Origin: Azospirillum canadense
GTDB lineage: Bacteria; Pseudomonadota; Alphaproteobacteria; Azospirillales; Azospirillaceae
Reading direction: 5' to 3'
Length of the DNA: 64,000 bases
Assembly (NCBI RefSeq): GCF_025961225.1
Contig: NZ_JAOQNG010000009.1
Location: 91,001-155,000 of the forward strand
Shown here one piece after another: positions 8,119-16,324 of this stretch. The stretch's first letter is position 1. Each line of letters begins with the position of its first letter. The notes beneath the pieces were generated by a model. It was not told the DNA's origin. It ran no database searches and worked only from the letters and a program-made list of their open reading frames with translations. Position numbers and translations under genes: made by a program.

Positions 8119-9495
8119 TCAGGAATGCGGGGCGATCCGTGCCGACAAACCGCCTGCTGGGCGGAGCGTGATGAGGGCCTGCATGGGAATGGGGGACGTG
8201 ATCCCCAAGCTGACCTCGAAGTGTGGCACCAGCGTCGCCAAGGTGACCACCATCTCGGTCATCGCGAAATGAGCGCCAATGCAGGTGCGTGGCCCGCCGC
8301 CAAACGGGAAGTAGGAATAGGGAAGCCGGACCGGTTGGTCCGGCGCGAAGCGCTCCGGGACAAAGCGCTCAGGCTCTGCCCAGAAGCGCGCATCCCGCTG
8401 AACCACATAGGGGCTGAACAGAACGGTCGAGCCTGCCGGCACTTCATACCCATCGATCATACCGGCGGCCACCGCCCGCCGGCCGAACCACGCGATCGGC
8501 GGATACAGCCGCAGGGTTTCCTGCACCACCATGCGGGTGAAAGCCAAGCGCTCCACATCCTCCCACACGGGCTGATGGCCGGCCAGAACGCTGCGTGCCT
8601 CCTCGCGCACCCGTTCGGCGGCCTCGGGATGACAGGTGAGCAGGTACCAGGCCCAGCTCAAGCCCGCGGCCGACGTCTCATGCCCGGCGAGGAACATCGT
8701 CATGACCTCGTCACGGAGTTGCGTCGGGTCCATGCCGGTGCCCGTCTCCTCATCACAGGCGGCCAACAGCATTGCGAGCAGGTCCTGTTCTTGCCCATTG
8801 GCCTCTGATCGCTCCGCGATGATCGCGGCGACGGCCGCATCTAAGGTGGCGAGCGCGCGGCGGAAGCGGCGGTTGGCCGGCGTGGGCAAGCCATGGAAAA
8901 GGCCGGTCAAGGACCAGAACCGGGACGCCAACTGTTCTTGAACCATTTGGACGGCGTTGCCGATTCCGGCGTGACGGTCGTCCCGGTGGAACATTGCACG
9001 CAGGATGATGGTCAGGGTGAGACATGACATCTCCGCCGCCAGATCGATGCGCATGTCCGCCTGTGCGACTCGCTGCCAACGTTCCGCCGTCTCGGCCGCG
9101 GCAGCGGCCATCACCGGCACGAAGCTGCGGATGCGTTTGGACTGGAACGCCGGCTGCACGAGGCGGCGTTGCCGGCGCCACAGTTCGCCCTCGCTGGTCA
9201 CCAGTCCGTTGCCGAGGACGGGTTTGAGCATGTCATGGAAGGGCGTGCGCCCATAGTTGGCGTGGTGGTCCTGGAGGACACGCCGGACGTAATCGGGATG
9301 TCCAATCAAAATAACGGGCCGACGGCCGGGCACCTGAAGGCGCACAAAATCTCCGTGCTCACGCTGCGCTGTCTGGAAAACGGCCAGTGCGTCATGGCGC
9401 AGTTGTGGCAGAAGGCCGACGACGGGCAACCCACGGTGCACCGGCGTGTGTCGTCGGGTGTTTACCGCAGCCCCCTCTTCTGACGGCACGGACAT
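8119..9495 (-). CDS. cytochrome P450
   Basis: A 458-residue soluble P450 monooxygenase. The I-helix oxygen-activation motif AGHET, the K-helix ExxR (ETLRLYPP) and the heme-binding FGGGPRTCIG (heme-ligand Cys405) are all present. The length and the PERFxPER/FxPFGGG arrangement resemble bacterial P450s of the CYP102-heme-domain/CYP4-like branch that often hydroxylate fatty acids or terpenes; substrate cannot be told. No ferredoxin or ferredoxin reductase gene is near, so redox partners must come from elsewhere. ATG 9493-9495 has a GGGGG run about 9 bases upstream; another ATG lies six codons earlier. Confidence 0.9.
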   Translation of the reverse strand: MSVPSEEGAAVNTRRHTPVHRGLPVVGLLPQLRHDALAVFQTAQREHGDFVRLQVPGRRPVILIGHPDYVRRVLQDHHANYGRTPFHDMLKPVLGNGLVTSEGELWRRQRRLVQPAFQSKRIRSFVPVMAAAAAETAERWQRVAQADMRIDLAAEMSCLTLTIILRAMFHRDDRHAGIGNAVQMVQEQLASRFWSLTGLFHGLPTPANRRFRRALATLDAAVAAIIAERSEANGQEQDLLAMLLAACDEETGTGMDPTQLRDEVMTMFLAGHETSAAGLSWAWYLLTCHPEAAERVREEARSVLAGHQPVWEDVERLAFTRMVVQETLRLYPPIAWFGRRAVAAGMIDGYEVPAGSTVLFSPYVVQRDARFWAEPERFVPERFAPDQPVRLPYSYFPFGGGPRTCIGAHFAMTEMVVTLATLVPHFEVSLGITSPIPMQALITLRPAGGLSARIAPHS

Positions 9496-9660
9496 CGGTC
9501 TGTGCCCCCGCATCCGATGATCGCTGTGTGAGACACCGCGTCCCGAAGGCCAGTACGGCTCTCAGTCGCAAGGACGAAGGTACAGCATGGAACCCCCCAC
9601 AACCCCTGGGCATATGGAATACAGGCTTCCGATCAAAACCGAACGGGGGCTTAGCAAAAG

Positions 9661-9751
9661 GCGGTTCACGCCATCAACGACGCGGGGTGGATCCGCTTTT
9701 CGCCGAACCGGCTGTTGCTAACCACCCCGCGTCGTTGATGGCGTGAACCGC
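9661..9751. repeat. perfect 30-bp inverted repeat with 31-bp spacer
   Basis: Bases 9661-9690 are the exact reverse complement of 9722-9751. The match stops abruptly on both sides. The right arm ends 5 bases before the stop of the TetR remnant. It is far longer than a terminator stem and has no T run, so it may be a miniature mobile element or a remnant of paired element ends. Confidence 0.8.
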
Positions 9752-9756
9752 TGTGG

Positions 9757-9951
9757 TCAGGGCGCCCCCTCTTCCAGCCCGCTCTTACGCATTAACGTCC
9801 GCCATGTGAAGAAGCTGAGCATCGGCGTAAGCATCGCCTTCTGCTGGGTGCTCAGCCGCGCGCCGAGTACGTCGCGGTAAGTCCGTATGTAGGGCCCGAT
9901 CCGCAGTTCGCTCATTTCCTTTGTGAAGCTCCGGTTGGCCGGAGCCCCCAC
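9757..9951 (-). pseudogene. TetR/AcrR-type regulator, C-terminal remnant
   Basis: About 57 codons encode what looks like the last helices of a TetR-family ligand domain (IGPYIRTYRDVLGARLSTQQ then MLSFFTWRTLMR). The N-terminal DNA-binding domain is missing; upstream sequence turns into unrelated DNA near 9930. The nominal ATG at 9949-9951 has no ribosome site. It is a truncated gene beside the 30-bp inverted repeat. The family call rests on a short segment. Confidence 0.5.
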
Positions 9952-10036
9952 GGCCGGTCATCTCGCCTTTGACCTGCCGCGCCACCATTCTTGAACGGAT
10001 CACTCGAAGCGTGGACCACAGCTGGAGAGACACCCA

Positions 10037-10270
10037 ATGACAGCCCACAAGGTTCCGCTCCCTTTCGAGCGCACCTTCACGAACTTCCTTCCCGCCGGGC
10101 TGGCGCCCTGGCTGTGCCGCCTGCTGCAGGTGAAACAGGGCGTCCATTTTGTCATGGAGCCCGATACCGCGGCCGGCTCGATCCGTCTTCTGGCCTGCAA
10201 CCAGCAGATCATCCTCTGTGCCGTCCGTGCCGTGGAGGATGCCGGCTACATGCAACGGATTGGCGCATGA
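10037..10270 (+). CDS. hypothetical 77-residue protein
   Basis: ATG at 10037 is preceded by GGAGAGACACCCA. The product (PFERTFTNFLPAGLAPWL near the start) has alternating hydrophobic segments, one CNQQIILC block with two Cys, and no signal peptide. It resembles a small cytoplasmic alpha/beta protein. No family is recognised. The gene ends 50 bases before an IS6-type element. Confidence 0.5.
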   Translation: MTAHKVPLPFERTFTNFLPAGLAPWLCRLLQVKQGVHFVMEPDTAAGSIRLLACNQQIILCAVRAVEDAGYMQRIGA

Positions 10271-10320
10271 CCCACTAGCCCCGGCTGAAGCGTTCCCCGC
10301 GGCGGCGTAGGCAATCCGTG

Positions 10321-11289
10321 GGGTTCCGTCATCTGTCGCGCCACGCCCGGAGCTGAAGCGGAGGAGGCGCGGAGGGTGCCCGCTATGCAACGGCGAGCAT
10401 GTCATGCAAGGCGGCGACCCTCTGGACATGAATCGCCCATCGGCGTGCGGCGAGGACATGCTGCTTGCGCCAGGCCACCGGCCGCAGGGCGTTGCGCACC
10501 TCGTCGTGAGCCCGGCAGAACCGGGCCGCACTGACCGCGGATTTGAATCCACGCATCGGGCGCGTGCGCCCTTTGACCCCGCGGTGGTCTTGCCCCAAAT
10601 GGTTGTTTTTGTATTTGGATGTTCGCCGCTCGACGTCGGCGCCGAAGACCGCGTCGAGCGCCGGCGGATAGCCGGCGTGCTTGTCGGAGGTGATGGTTTC
10701 CGGAATGATGCCGGTGACCGCCACGGCCGAGCGGAAGAACGCCTCGGCGGCGGCTTGGTCACGCGTCGCGCTAAGGAAGACGTCGACCAGGTTGCCGTTT
10801 GTATCGATTGCTCGATACAGGGACTGCCACTGCCCCGCGACCTTCAGGTAGGTCTCATCGACGTCCCAGCTCCGGCCGATCTGACCCTTCCGGCGTTTGC
10901 GTAGGGCCTCGGTGAGCAACGGCGCCAGCTTGGCTTCTCAATCGCGCCCCGCCTCATGCGAGACGACCAAGCCACGCAGCAGCAGGATTTCCGCGAGGTC
11001 CCGCAGGCTAAGCTTGAGCCGTAGCCGCCACAGCACGCTGAGAAAGGCCACGTCGGTGGGGAGCAGCCGGTTCAGCACCGAGCCGGTGCGTTCGTTGAAC
11101 TGGCGCCCACACCCGCGGCAGCGGAAGCGCCGATACCCGTGTGCCGCCCGGTCCGAACGCTCCGCCGTCGCGGTCGAAGAGCAGTGCGGGCAGCGCATGC
11201 GTAACCTCCAAAAGCGGAGAAAAGCGGAGGTGACCCTCTACGACAGCTCCAGTGCGACGATCAAGCTGACGCGAGCCCTGACGGAACCC
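10321..11289. mobile_element. IS6-family element (inactivated copy)
   Basis: The ends GGGTTCCGTCA (10321-10331) and TGACGGAACCC (11279-11289) are perfect 11-bp inverted repeats; a further 7 of 12 inner positions match. The 969-bp interval carries one transposase gene, now broken. The flanking 8-mers are not identical, so no target duplication remains, which suggests recombination or age. Confidence 0.7.
10383..11198 (-). pseudogene. IS6-family transposase, nonsense and catalytic-Glu mutant
   Basis: The gene codes for an N-terminal zinc ribbon (CPHC ... CRGC), a helix-turn-helix region and an IS6-type DDE domain. Two lesions are visible. An in-frame TGA at 10938-10940 replaces the Trp expected in the family between Arg-Asp and Glu (codon 87). 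The third catalytic residue, Glu in the usual LEQDHRGVK motif, is Gly (HLGQDHRGVKG). The Asp residues in WDVDETYLK and TSDKHAGYP are intact. The downstream part stays in frame with the upstream part. It is dead unless complemented. Confidence 0.8.
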
Positions 11290-11359
11290 GTTTGCGCGCT
11301 GGCCCTCTTTCTTTCGTCCTCCGGCATCCCGCGATCACGGCTTTGCGCGGGCGCTGCCC

Positions 11360-12163
11360 TCAGGCCGGCGCCTTGCCCAGGCCGTAGCGGGGCGCGACGG
11401 TCGCGCTGGACAGGTGGGGCAGCATCGCTTGCCGGGCCGCCTCGTAGGCATCCCACTGGGCGCCGTCCTGGAGGGAGGGAATGGTCGCGAACTCGCCGCG
11501 GTCCAGCCCGACCAGCGCCGCGTCCACCAGGTCGGTCGCGGACATCACCCAGGCTTGCGGCAGGTTGTCGACCGGCAGGCCGGCGGTATTCCAGAAGTCG
11601 GTCGCCGTGGCGCCGGGCAGCACCACCTGGACGCGGACGCCCTGGTCGGACAGCTCCTTGCGCAGCGACTGGCTGAAGGCGAGCACGAAGGCCTTCGTCG
11701 CGCCGTAGACACCGTTCAGGATCTCCGGCCCGATCGCCACGATGGACGCGATGTTGACGATGGTGCCGCCGCCGCGGGCGACGAAGCGCGGGGCCACCGC
11801 GTAGGTCAGCCGCGTCAGGGCGGTGACGTTGATGCCGATCATCTCTTCCATGCGGTCGGCATCGGACTGGAGGAGCGGCCCGGCACCGCCGAAGCCCGCG
11901 TTGTTGACCAGCAGGGTGACGGCCTCGTCCGTGGCCAGGATGCGCTCCACCGACCGGAGCTGCTCCGCGTCGGTCAGGTCGGCGGTGACCGTGCGCACCA
12001 CGACGCCGTGCCGGCGGCGGATGGCGTCGGCCTGCTGCGCAAGGCGGTCGGTGTTGCGCGCCACCAGGATCAGGTCGTGCCCGCGCGCGGCCAGACGGTC
12101 GGCGTAGACGGCGCCGATGCCGGACGAGGCGCCCGTGACGAGCGCGGTTCCCTTGCTGCTCAT
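11360..12163 (-). CDS. SDR-family oxidoreductase
   Basis: A 267-residue classical short-chain dehydrogenase/reductase using NAD(P). The cofactor motif TGASSGIG is at about 10-17, NNAG at about 87-90, catalytic Ser in NIASIVA and the Tyr/Lys pair in YGATK (about 150-154). The C-terminal region resembles the DltE/YqjQ subgroup of oxidoreductases. It follows the DUF6130 gene on the same strand with about 150 bases between them. Likely substrates are aldehydes or ketones, which would fit the detoxification island, but this is inference. Confidence 0.85.
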   Translation of the reverse strand: MSSKGTALVTGASSGIGAVYADRLAARGHDLILVARNTDRLAQQADAIRRRHGVVVRTVTADLTDAEQLRSVERILATDEAVTLLVNNAGFGGAGPLLQSDADRMEEMIGINVTALTRLTYAVAPRFVARGGGTIVNIASIVAIGPEILNGVYGATKAFVLAFSQSLRKELSDQGVRVQVVLPGATATDFWNTAGLPVDNLPQAWVMSATDLVDAALVGLDRGEFATIPSLQDGAQWDAYEAARQAMLPHLSSATVAPRYGLGKAPA

Positions 12164-12317
12164 GTTCTCGTTCCTTCTGCTGTCCGCCAGCGATCTTGCG
12201 GCGGCGTTGGTTGAAGCCTATGCGATGAGGTCGGTGACTGGAATGTCATAGAGGCAACGTTTTCGGACATGTTCGGGGGCGTCGGCGACCGGCCGCGGCC
12301 CTGCCGTTCGCGCGTCG

Positions 12318-12773
12318 TCACGTCGGATCGGGCACCGTGAATGTCACCGTCTGCGCGGCGAGGATGCGGTGCTCCGGGTCGGACAGCTCGACCAGCAGCT
12401 TGTGCGGGCCGGGCGGCATGCCGACCACGACGATGGTGTCGGTGTTGCTGAAGTCCCCCCAGTGCCAGGGCAGGTCGTCGACGGTCACATGCAGATGCCC
12501 GACCCGTGGAGAGACGTTGCGGGCGGGCGCCCCGAGCACCGGCACGACGCGGAAGTTCTCCGTCCGGTAGGAGATCAGGACGGCGCCCCGCGCCAGCGGA
12601 CCTGGAAGCGGAGGGTCGACGACCAGCTTGGGCGCGGGCTCGTTCTCCATGGGGATGATCGGCGAATGGCCGGCTCCGTCCTTTGCGCCGTGGGCGAAGG
12701 CGGTGCCCGCGGTCGGCGCGGCAGCCGCCAGGGCGGTGGCCAGGGCGAGGATGGCGATGCGGCGGATGGTCAT
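12318..12773 (-). CDS. DUF6130-family periplasmic protein (copy 1)
   Basis: A 151-residue secreted protein. Residues 1-27 form a signal peptide ending AFA-HG. The mature part has the family-like blocks ENEPAPKLVVDPPLPGPLA, RVGHLHVTVDDLPWHWGD and LPPGPHKL-type turns. The His-rich centre (GHLHV, WHW) suggests metal binding, but the function is unknown. A close paralog lies at 32421-32918. GGAG lies 7-8 bases before the ATG. The upstream region holds the conserved block shared with the cupin gene, so it is probably regulated with it. Confidence 0.75.
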   Translation of the reverse strand: MTIRRIAILALATALAAAAPTAGTAFAHGAKDGAGHSPIIPMENEPAPKLVVDPPLPGPLARGAVLISYRTENFRVVPVLGAPARNVSPRVGHLHVTVDDLPWHWGDFSNTDTIVVVGMPPGPHKLLVELSDPEHRILAAQTVTFTVPDPT

Positions 12774-12813
12774 GGTGCGCTCCGGTGCGTTCATTCCTGC
12801 TGTTGTGACGCAC

Positions 12814-12900
12814 CCATGTCGCCCGAATGTGTCCGATGGAACGGCTTTATGTATCGGACTGTGCAGCGCCTGCGCGTGGACACACGGGTGTACAAAGTCG
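12814..12900 (-). promoter_or_regulatory. conserved promoter block, copy A
   Basis: Within 41-127 bases upstream of the DUF6130 gene lie, in plus-strand order, CCATGTC (12814), TGTGTCCG (12828), TGTATC (12850), GACAC (12879) and GTACAAAG (12890). The same words with the same spacing (within one base) occur at 31914-31998. The first half also occurs at 28470-28497. It is probably a binding array for one regulator together with a promoter. Confidence 0.7.
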
Positions 12901-12903
12901 CCT

Positions 12904-12921
12904 CCGCGGCTTGGGCCGCGG
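12904..12921. terminator. GC-rich hairpin after cytochrome P460 gene
   Basis: CCGCGGC (12904-12910) pairs with GCCGCGG (12915-12921) over a 4-base loop, about 55 bases beyond the P460 stop on the minus strand. It could end that operon before the next promoter block. No T run is present. Confidence 0.4.
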
Positions 12922-12976
12922 CTGCCTCCTTTCGCCGGAAGGGACCGGCCACCCGAACCGCTGGGCGCGCCCCCGT

Positions 12977-13516
12977 TCACCGCTTCGCGTAGGCCGTGAA
13001 CACATAGTCCTTGGAGGCCACGATCGTGTGGCACGCGTACCCACAACCGGCGTCGGTCCCATCGGGCGTGAAGCTGTCGGACGCGGCGTCGTGGTTGAAC
13101 TGGGCGTATCCCCACCCGCCGCTGTCCGCGAAGCGCCGGCTGTCCCTCACCATGAAATCGACGTTGTCCAGGCCGTCGGGCACCGTCGTCGGCGCGGGCG
13201 CTTCCGCGCTCGTCGTCGGCTTCCAATGGACCTTCGCGATTCTGGAGCCGTCGGGGAACGGCTTGCCGTTGCCGGGAACGCCGGCGCGGTAGGCCTCGAT
13301 CGCCACGGGGTTGGCGAGGATCACGGCGAGTTCCTCGTCGGTCTTGCTGACCGCGACCGTCTGCCAGTCTTCGTAGCCCCGGAATTCGGCGAGGGCGAGC
13401 CCGTTGGGCACCTGCACGGCGTGCTTGTCCTGCGCGGAGATGGCGGCGCCGCCAAGCACGGTGAGCGCGACCGCAATGGTCCCCATCAGCCAGTAGGGCG
13501 TTCTCGTCATGGTCAT
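12977..13516 (-). CDS. cytochrome P460-family protein
   Basis: A 179-residue periplasmic c-type heme protein. The signal peptide (about 1-28) ends near ISA-QDK. The core shows the family's FRGYEDWQTVAVSKTDEELAVI, a PFPDGSRIAKVHWKP block and a C-terminal heme site, CGYACH, read here as C-x3-C-H. P460 proteins oxidise hydroxylamine or nitric oxide, or act as peroxidases; the role here is not known. It is the last gene of a run led by ohr and the flavoprotein, so a role in redox stress is inferred. Confidence 0.8.
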   Translation of the reverse strand: MTMTRTPYWLMGTIAVALTVLGGAAISAQDKHAVQVPNGLALAEFRGYEDWQTVAVSKTDEELAVILANPVAIEAYRAGVPGNGKPFPDGSRIAKVHWKPTTSAEAPAPTTVPDGLDNVDFMVRDSRRFADSGGWGYAQFNHDAASDSFTPDGTDAGCGYACHTIVASKDYVFTAYAKR

Positions 13517-13585
13517 TCCTCGTGTGGGATGTGAAAATCGACCCGGCCGGGGCCGCGTCCTGGTCCGGCCCCTTAGTCCGGCGGG

Positions 13586-15043
13586 TCAGCCGAACCAGGA
13601 CAGCAGCCGCACCAGCCGCCGGATGCGTTCGCCGAACAGCTTCGGCGTGTAGAAGCTGCCCGCGGCGCGCTTGCTGACCTCGCCCAGCGTCGGGTAGGGC
13701 ACGATCATCCCGGCCAGCGCCTTGACGGTGAGCCCCTGGCCGATCGCCAGCGTCCAGACCTGGATCAGCTCGCCGGCCTCGGCACCCAGGATGGAGGCGC
13801 CGAGGATCTTGCCCGATTTCGTCGTGACCGCCTTCACGAGGCCGGAGGTCTTGCGCTCCGTCTGGGCGCGGTCGTTCTCGACGAACGGCCAGCGCAGGAC
13901 CGTGATGACGTCGCCGTGCGCGGCGCGGGCCTGCTCCTCGGTCAGGCCGACATGGGCGAACTCCGGCTCCGTGTAGGTCACCCAGGGCAATGCCCGGTAG
14001 TCCACCTTGGCGGGCAGGCGGAACTGCGCGTTGCGGATCACGATGCCGGCGTGGTAGCCGGCCACATGGGTGAACTGCGGCCCGCCGGCCACGTCGCCGA
14101 TGGCGAAGACGCGCCGGTTGCTGGTGCGCAGCCGCGCATCGACGGTGATGCCGCGCGGGCCATACGCGATGCCGGCCTTCTCAAGGTCGAGCCCGGCGAC
14201 GTTTGGCCGCCGTCCGGCGGCGACCAGAATATGCGAGCCCGTGATCCGCTCCTCGTCGCCCTCCCCGGTGTCGAGCACCAAGGCGACGCCGTCCCCGTCC
14301 GGCTCGACCCGCAGGATTTTGACCCGCTCGCGGACGGCGATGCCCTCGTTGACGAACTGCTGGCGCAGCAGCGTCGCCAGTTCGGGGTCGTCCTTCGGCA
14401 GGACGCGGGCGGCCTCCAGTACGGTCACCTCGGCGCCGAGGGCGCGATGGGCCTGCGCCATCTCCAGGCCGATCGGCCCGCCGCCGATGACGATGAGGTG
14501 GCGCGGCAGCACGGTGTTGTCGAACACCGTCTCGTTGGTGAAATACGGCACGCCGTCCAGTCCGGGGATCGGCGGCACGGTCGCGCTCGACCCGGTGGCG
14601 ATGACGAAGCGCCGGGCGCGGATCCGCGTGTCCCCGGCCACGACCTCGCGCGGGCCGGCGAAGCGGGCGGTGCCCTGGATGACCCGGACGCCGAGCCCTT
14701 CAAAGCGCTCGATAGAATCGTTCGGCGCGATCGCGGCGATCACCTCGTGGACGTGCCGGTTGACCGCCGCGAAATCGACGCCGGGCGGCGCATACTCGAC
14801 GCCCAGCGCCCGCTCGCCGCGCCAGCGGTGGGCCGCCTTTCCGGCGGCCAGCAGGGCCTTCGACGGCACGCAGCCGGTGTTGAGGCAGTCGCCGCCCATC
14901 CGGTGGCGCTCGATGAGCACGGTGGAGGCGCCGAGCTGGGCCGCGCCGGCGGCCACCGACAACCCGCCGGAGCCGGCGCCGATGACGCAGATGTCGACGT
15001 CGAGGATGCTGTTGCCGATGTTGCTCTTGGTCGTGTTGCTCAT
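13586..15043 (-). CDS. mercuric-reductase-like FAD disulfide oxidoreductase
   Basis: A 485-residue class I pyridine nucleotide-disulfide oxidoreductase. FAD-binding GAGSGGLS is near the N terminus, the redox pair is in GGDCLNTGCVPSKALL, the NAD(P) motif GGGPIGLE lies mid-protein and a dimerisation domain closes it (PWVTYTEPEFAHVG). The N-terminal HMA domain and C-terminal Cys pair of true MerA are absent, so mercury reduction is unlikely. ATG 15041-15043 overlaps the TVP38 gene's stop by ATGA, so the two are translationally coupled. Such flavoproteins often neighbour TVP38 proteins, suggesting a shared membrane redox job. Confidence 0.85.
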   Translation of the reverse strand: MSNTTKSNIGNSILDVDICVIGAGSGGLSVAAGAAQLGASTVLIERHRMGGDCLNTGCVPSKALLAAGKAAHRWRGERALGVEYAPPGVDFAAVNRHVHEVIAAIAPNDSIERFEGLGVRVIQGTARFAGPREVVAGDTRIRARRFVIATGSSATVPPIPGLDGVPYFTNETVFDNTVLPRHLIVIGGGPIGLEMAQAHRALGAEVTVLEAARVLPKDDPELATLLRQQFVNEGIAVRERVKILRVEPDGDGVALVLDTGEGDEERITGSHILVAAGRRPNVAGLDLEKAGIAYGPRGITVDARLRTSNRRVFAIGDVAGGPQFTHVAGYHAGIVIRNAQFRLPAKVDYRALPWVTYTEPEFAHVGLTEEQARAAHGDVITVLRWPFVENDRAQTERKTSGLVKAVTTKSGKILGASILGAEAGELIQVWTLAIGQGLTVKALAGMIVPYPTLGEVSKRAAGSFYTPKLFGERIRRLVRLLSWFG

Positions 15044-15840
15044 GGCAGTTTCCCCGCGGGCTGCGGCGCGCCGCGCCGGAACCGCTTGTGGATGACCGGA
15101 ACCAGGGCCAGGACGGCGAGGCCGATGACGGGAAGGAGCACGCGCGGCTGGAGAAAGGCGGAGCCGTCCGGCGTGCCGCCGCTGTCCAGGATGGCGCTGA
15201 GGCCGGTGCCGACGCTGGTGTAGACCAGGACCCCCGGGATGATCCCGACGAAGGTGCCGATGACGAAGGTCGCCGTGCGGACCCCCAGGAACGCGGGCGC
15301 CAGGTTGACGAGCCAGAAGGGGAACAGCGGCACCAGCCGGAGCACGAGCATGTAGCTCAGTTCGTCCTCGCGAAAGCCTGCCTCCAGCTTTTGCAGAAAG
15401 GGGCCGGCGCGGGCGCGCAGCAGGTCGCCGAGGACGGTCTTGGCCGCCAGGAAGACGGCCGTGGCGCCCAGTGTCGCCCCAATCAGGGTGCACAGCCCGC
15501 CCCACGCGGTTCCGAACAGGAAGCCGCCCAGCGTCGACAGCAGCAGGCCGGTGGGCAGCGACAGAGCGGTGCAGACGGCGTAGACGAGGACGAACAGCAC
15601 GGGCGCGCCGACGCCCAGGCTGTCCATCCGGCCGACCAGCCAGTCGTGGTTGCGGGCCAGGGCGGCGAAGCTGAGGTAATCGAACGCTCCGGTGATCTTC
15701 AGGACGGCGACGACCGCCGCGACCACCAAACCGACGGCCAGCAGCCGAAGCGTCAAGGACGTTGCCGGCGCTGCGGCGACCGGGCCGCCGTCGCCGTGCG
15801 GTCGATGGGGTGTAACGTTTGGGGGTGTAAAGCTTGTCAT
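15040..15840 (-). CDS. TVP38/TMEM64 (VTT/DedA-like) membrane protein
   Basis: A 266-residue inner-membrane protein with about six hydrophobic segments. The VTT core motifs are visible: LPTGLLLSTLGGFLFGTAWGG-like block after mid-protein, then EDELSYMLVLRLVPLFPFW and FLGVRTATFVIGTFVGIIPG. The family is linked to lipid scrambling or transport. Upstream GGAGAGATCC supports the ATG at 15838-15840. The gene overlaps its neighbours by ATGA on both sides, so it is in a tight operon with the small membrane protein and the flavoprotein. Confidence 0.85.
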   Translation of the reverse strand: MTSFTPPNVTPHRPHGDGGPVAAAPATSLTLRLLAVGLVVAAVVAVLKITGAFDYLSFAALARNHDWLVGRMDSLGVGAPVLFVLVYAVCTALSLPTGLLLSTLGGFLFGTAWGGLCTLIGATLGATAVFLAAKTVLGDLLRARAGPFLQKLEAGFREDELSYMLVLRLVPLFPFWLVNLAPAFLGVRTATFVIGTFVGIIPGVLVYTSVGTGLSAILDSGGTPDGSAFLQPRVLLPVIGLAVLALVPVIHKRFRRGAPQPAGKLP

Positions 15841-16295
15841 TGCCGGATCTCTCCGTGTGTGCAGCGGCGGGGGAAGCCGAGGAGGACCCGGAAGAAGACC
15901 ACCGTGCCGATGCCGAAAATCGTGTTGAAGGCGATGTCGAACGGCACCGCCGCGGAAGGGAAGCCGCCGCCGACGCCCAGCCCCTTCAGCGGCAGCACGA
16001 CGAACCAGTGCACAAGCAGGGGGAAGATGCCGAAGAGGAGCCCGCCCAGTTCTCGCCCGACGCTGGCGGTCAGCCGCCGCTCGACCAGAGCGTAGGCCAG
16101 TCCCCAGAGCCCGTCCCAGAACGCCGCGTTGAGGCTTGCCGGAACGCCGAGGGGAGGTACGGGCGCCAGGCTCCAGGGCAGGGCGGGGACGAGGTGCGCG
16201 AGGTAGAGGAGAACGCGGAGCCCGTCTTCCAGGAGCAAGTGCGACAGGATTCCAGCGAGGAAGCCGACGCACAGGCGCGTTGATGTGCGAAACAT
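15837..16295 (-). CDS. small multi-span membrane protein, paralog 1
   Basis: A 152-residue protein with three or four hydrophobic segments. It is clearly related to the next gene upstream: both share a GFLAGxLSHLxxxDGL start, ALPWSLxPVPPLGVP in the first third, and WFVVLPLKGLGVGGGF towards the end. The His in LSH and the Lys in LPLKG are conserved in both and may be functional. No named family is recognised. It is fused by ATGA overlap to the TVP38 gene. The ATG at 16293-16295 has AGG about 10 bases upstream. Confidence 0.75.
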   Translation of the reverse strand: MFRTSTRLCVGFLAGILSHLLLEDGLRVLLYLAHLVPALPWSLAPVPPLGVPASLNAAFWDGLWGLAYALVERRLTASVGRELGGLLFGIFPLLVHWFVVLPLKGLGVGGGFPSAAVPFDIAFNTIFGIGTVVFFRVLLGFPRRCTHGEIRQ

Positions 16296-16324
16296 GGGAA
16301 AAAACCTGTCGACGATCCGGGCGG

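Noticed and set aside
10313..11297. 8-bp target duplication around IS6 element 1
   Set aside because: The flanking 8-mers AATCCGTG and GTTTGCGC differ.
13586..15043. True mercuric reductase merA
   Set aside because: Lacks the N-terminal HMA domain and the C-terminal Cys pair needed for Hg(II); no mer genes are near.
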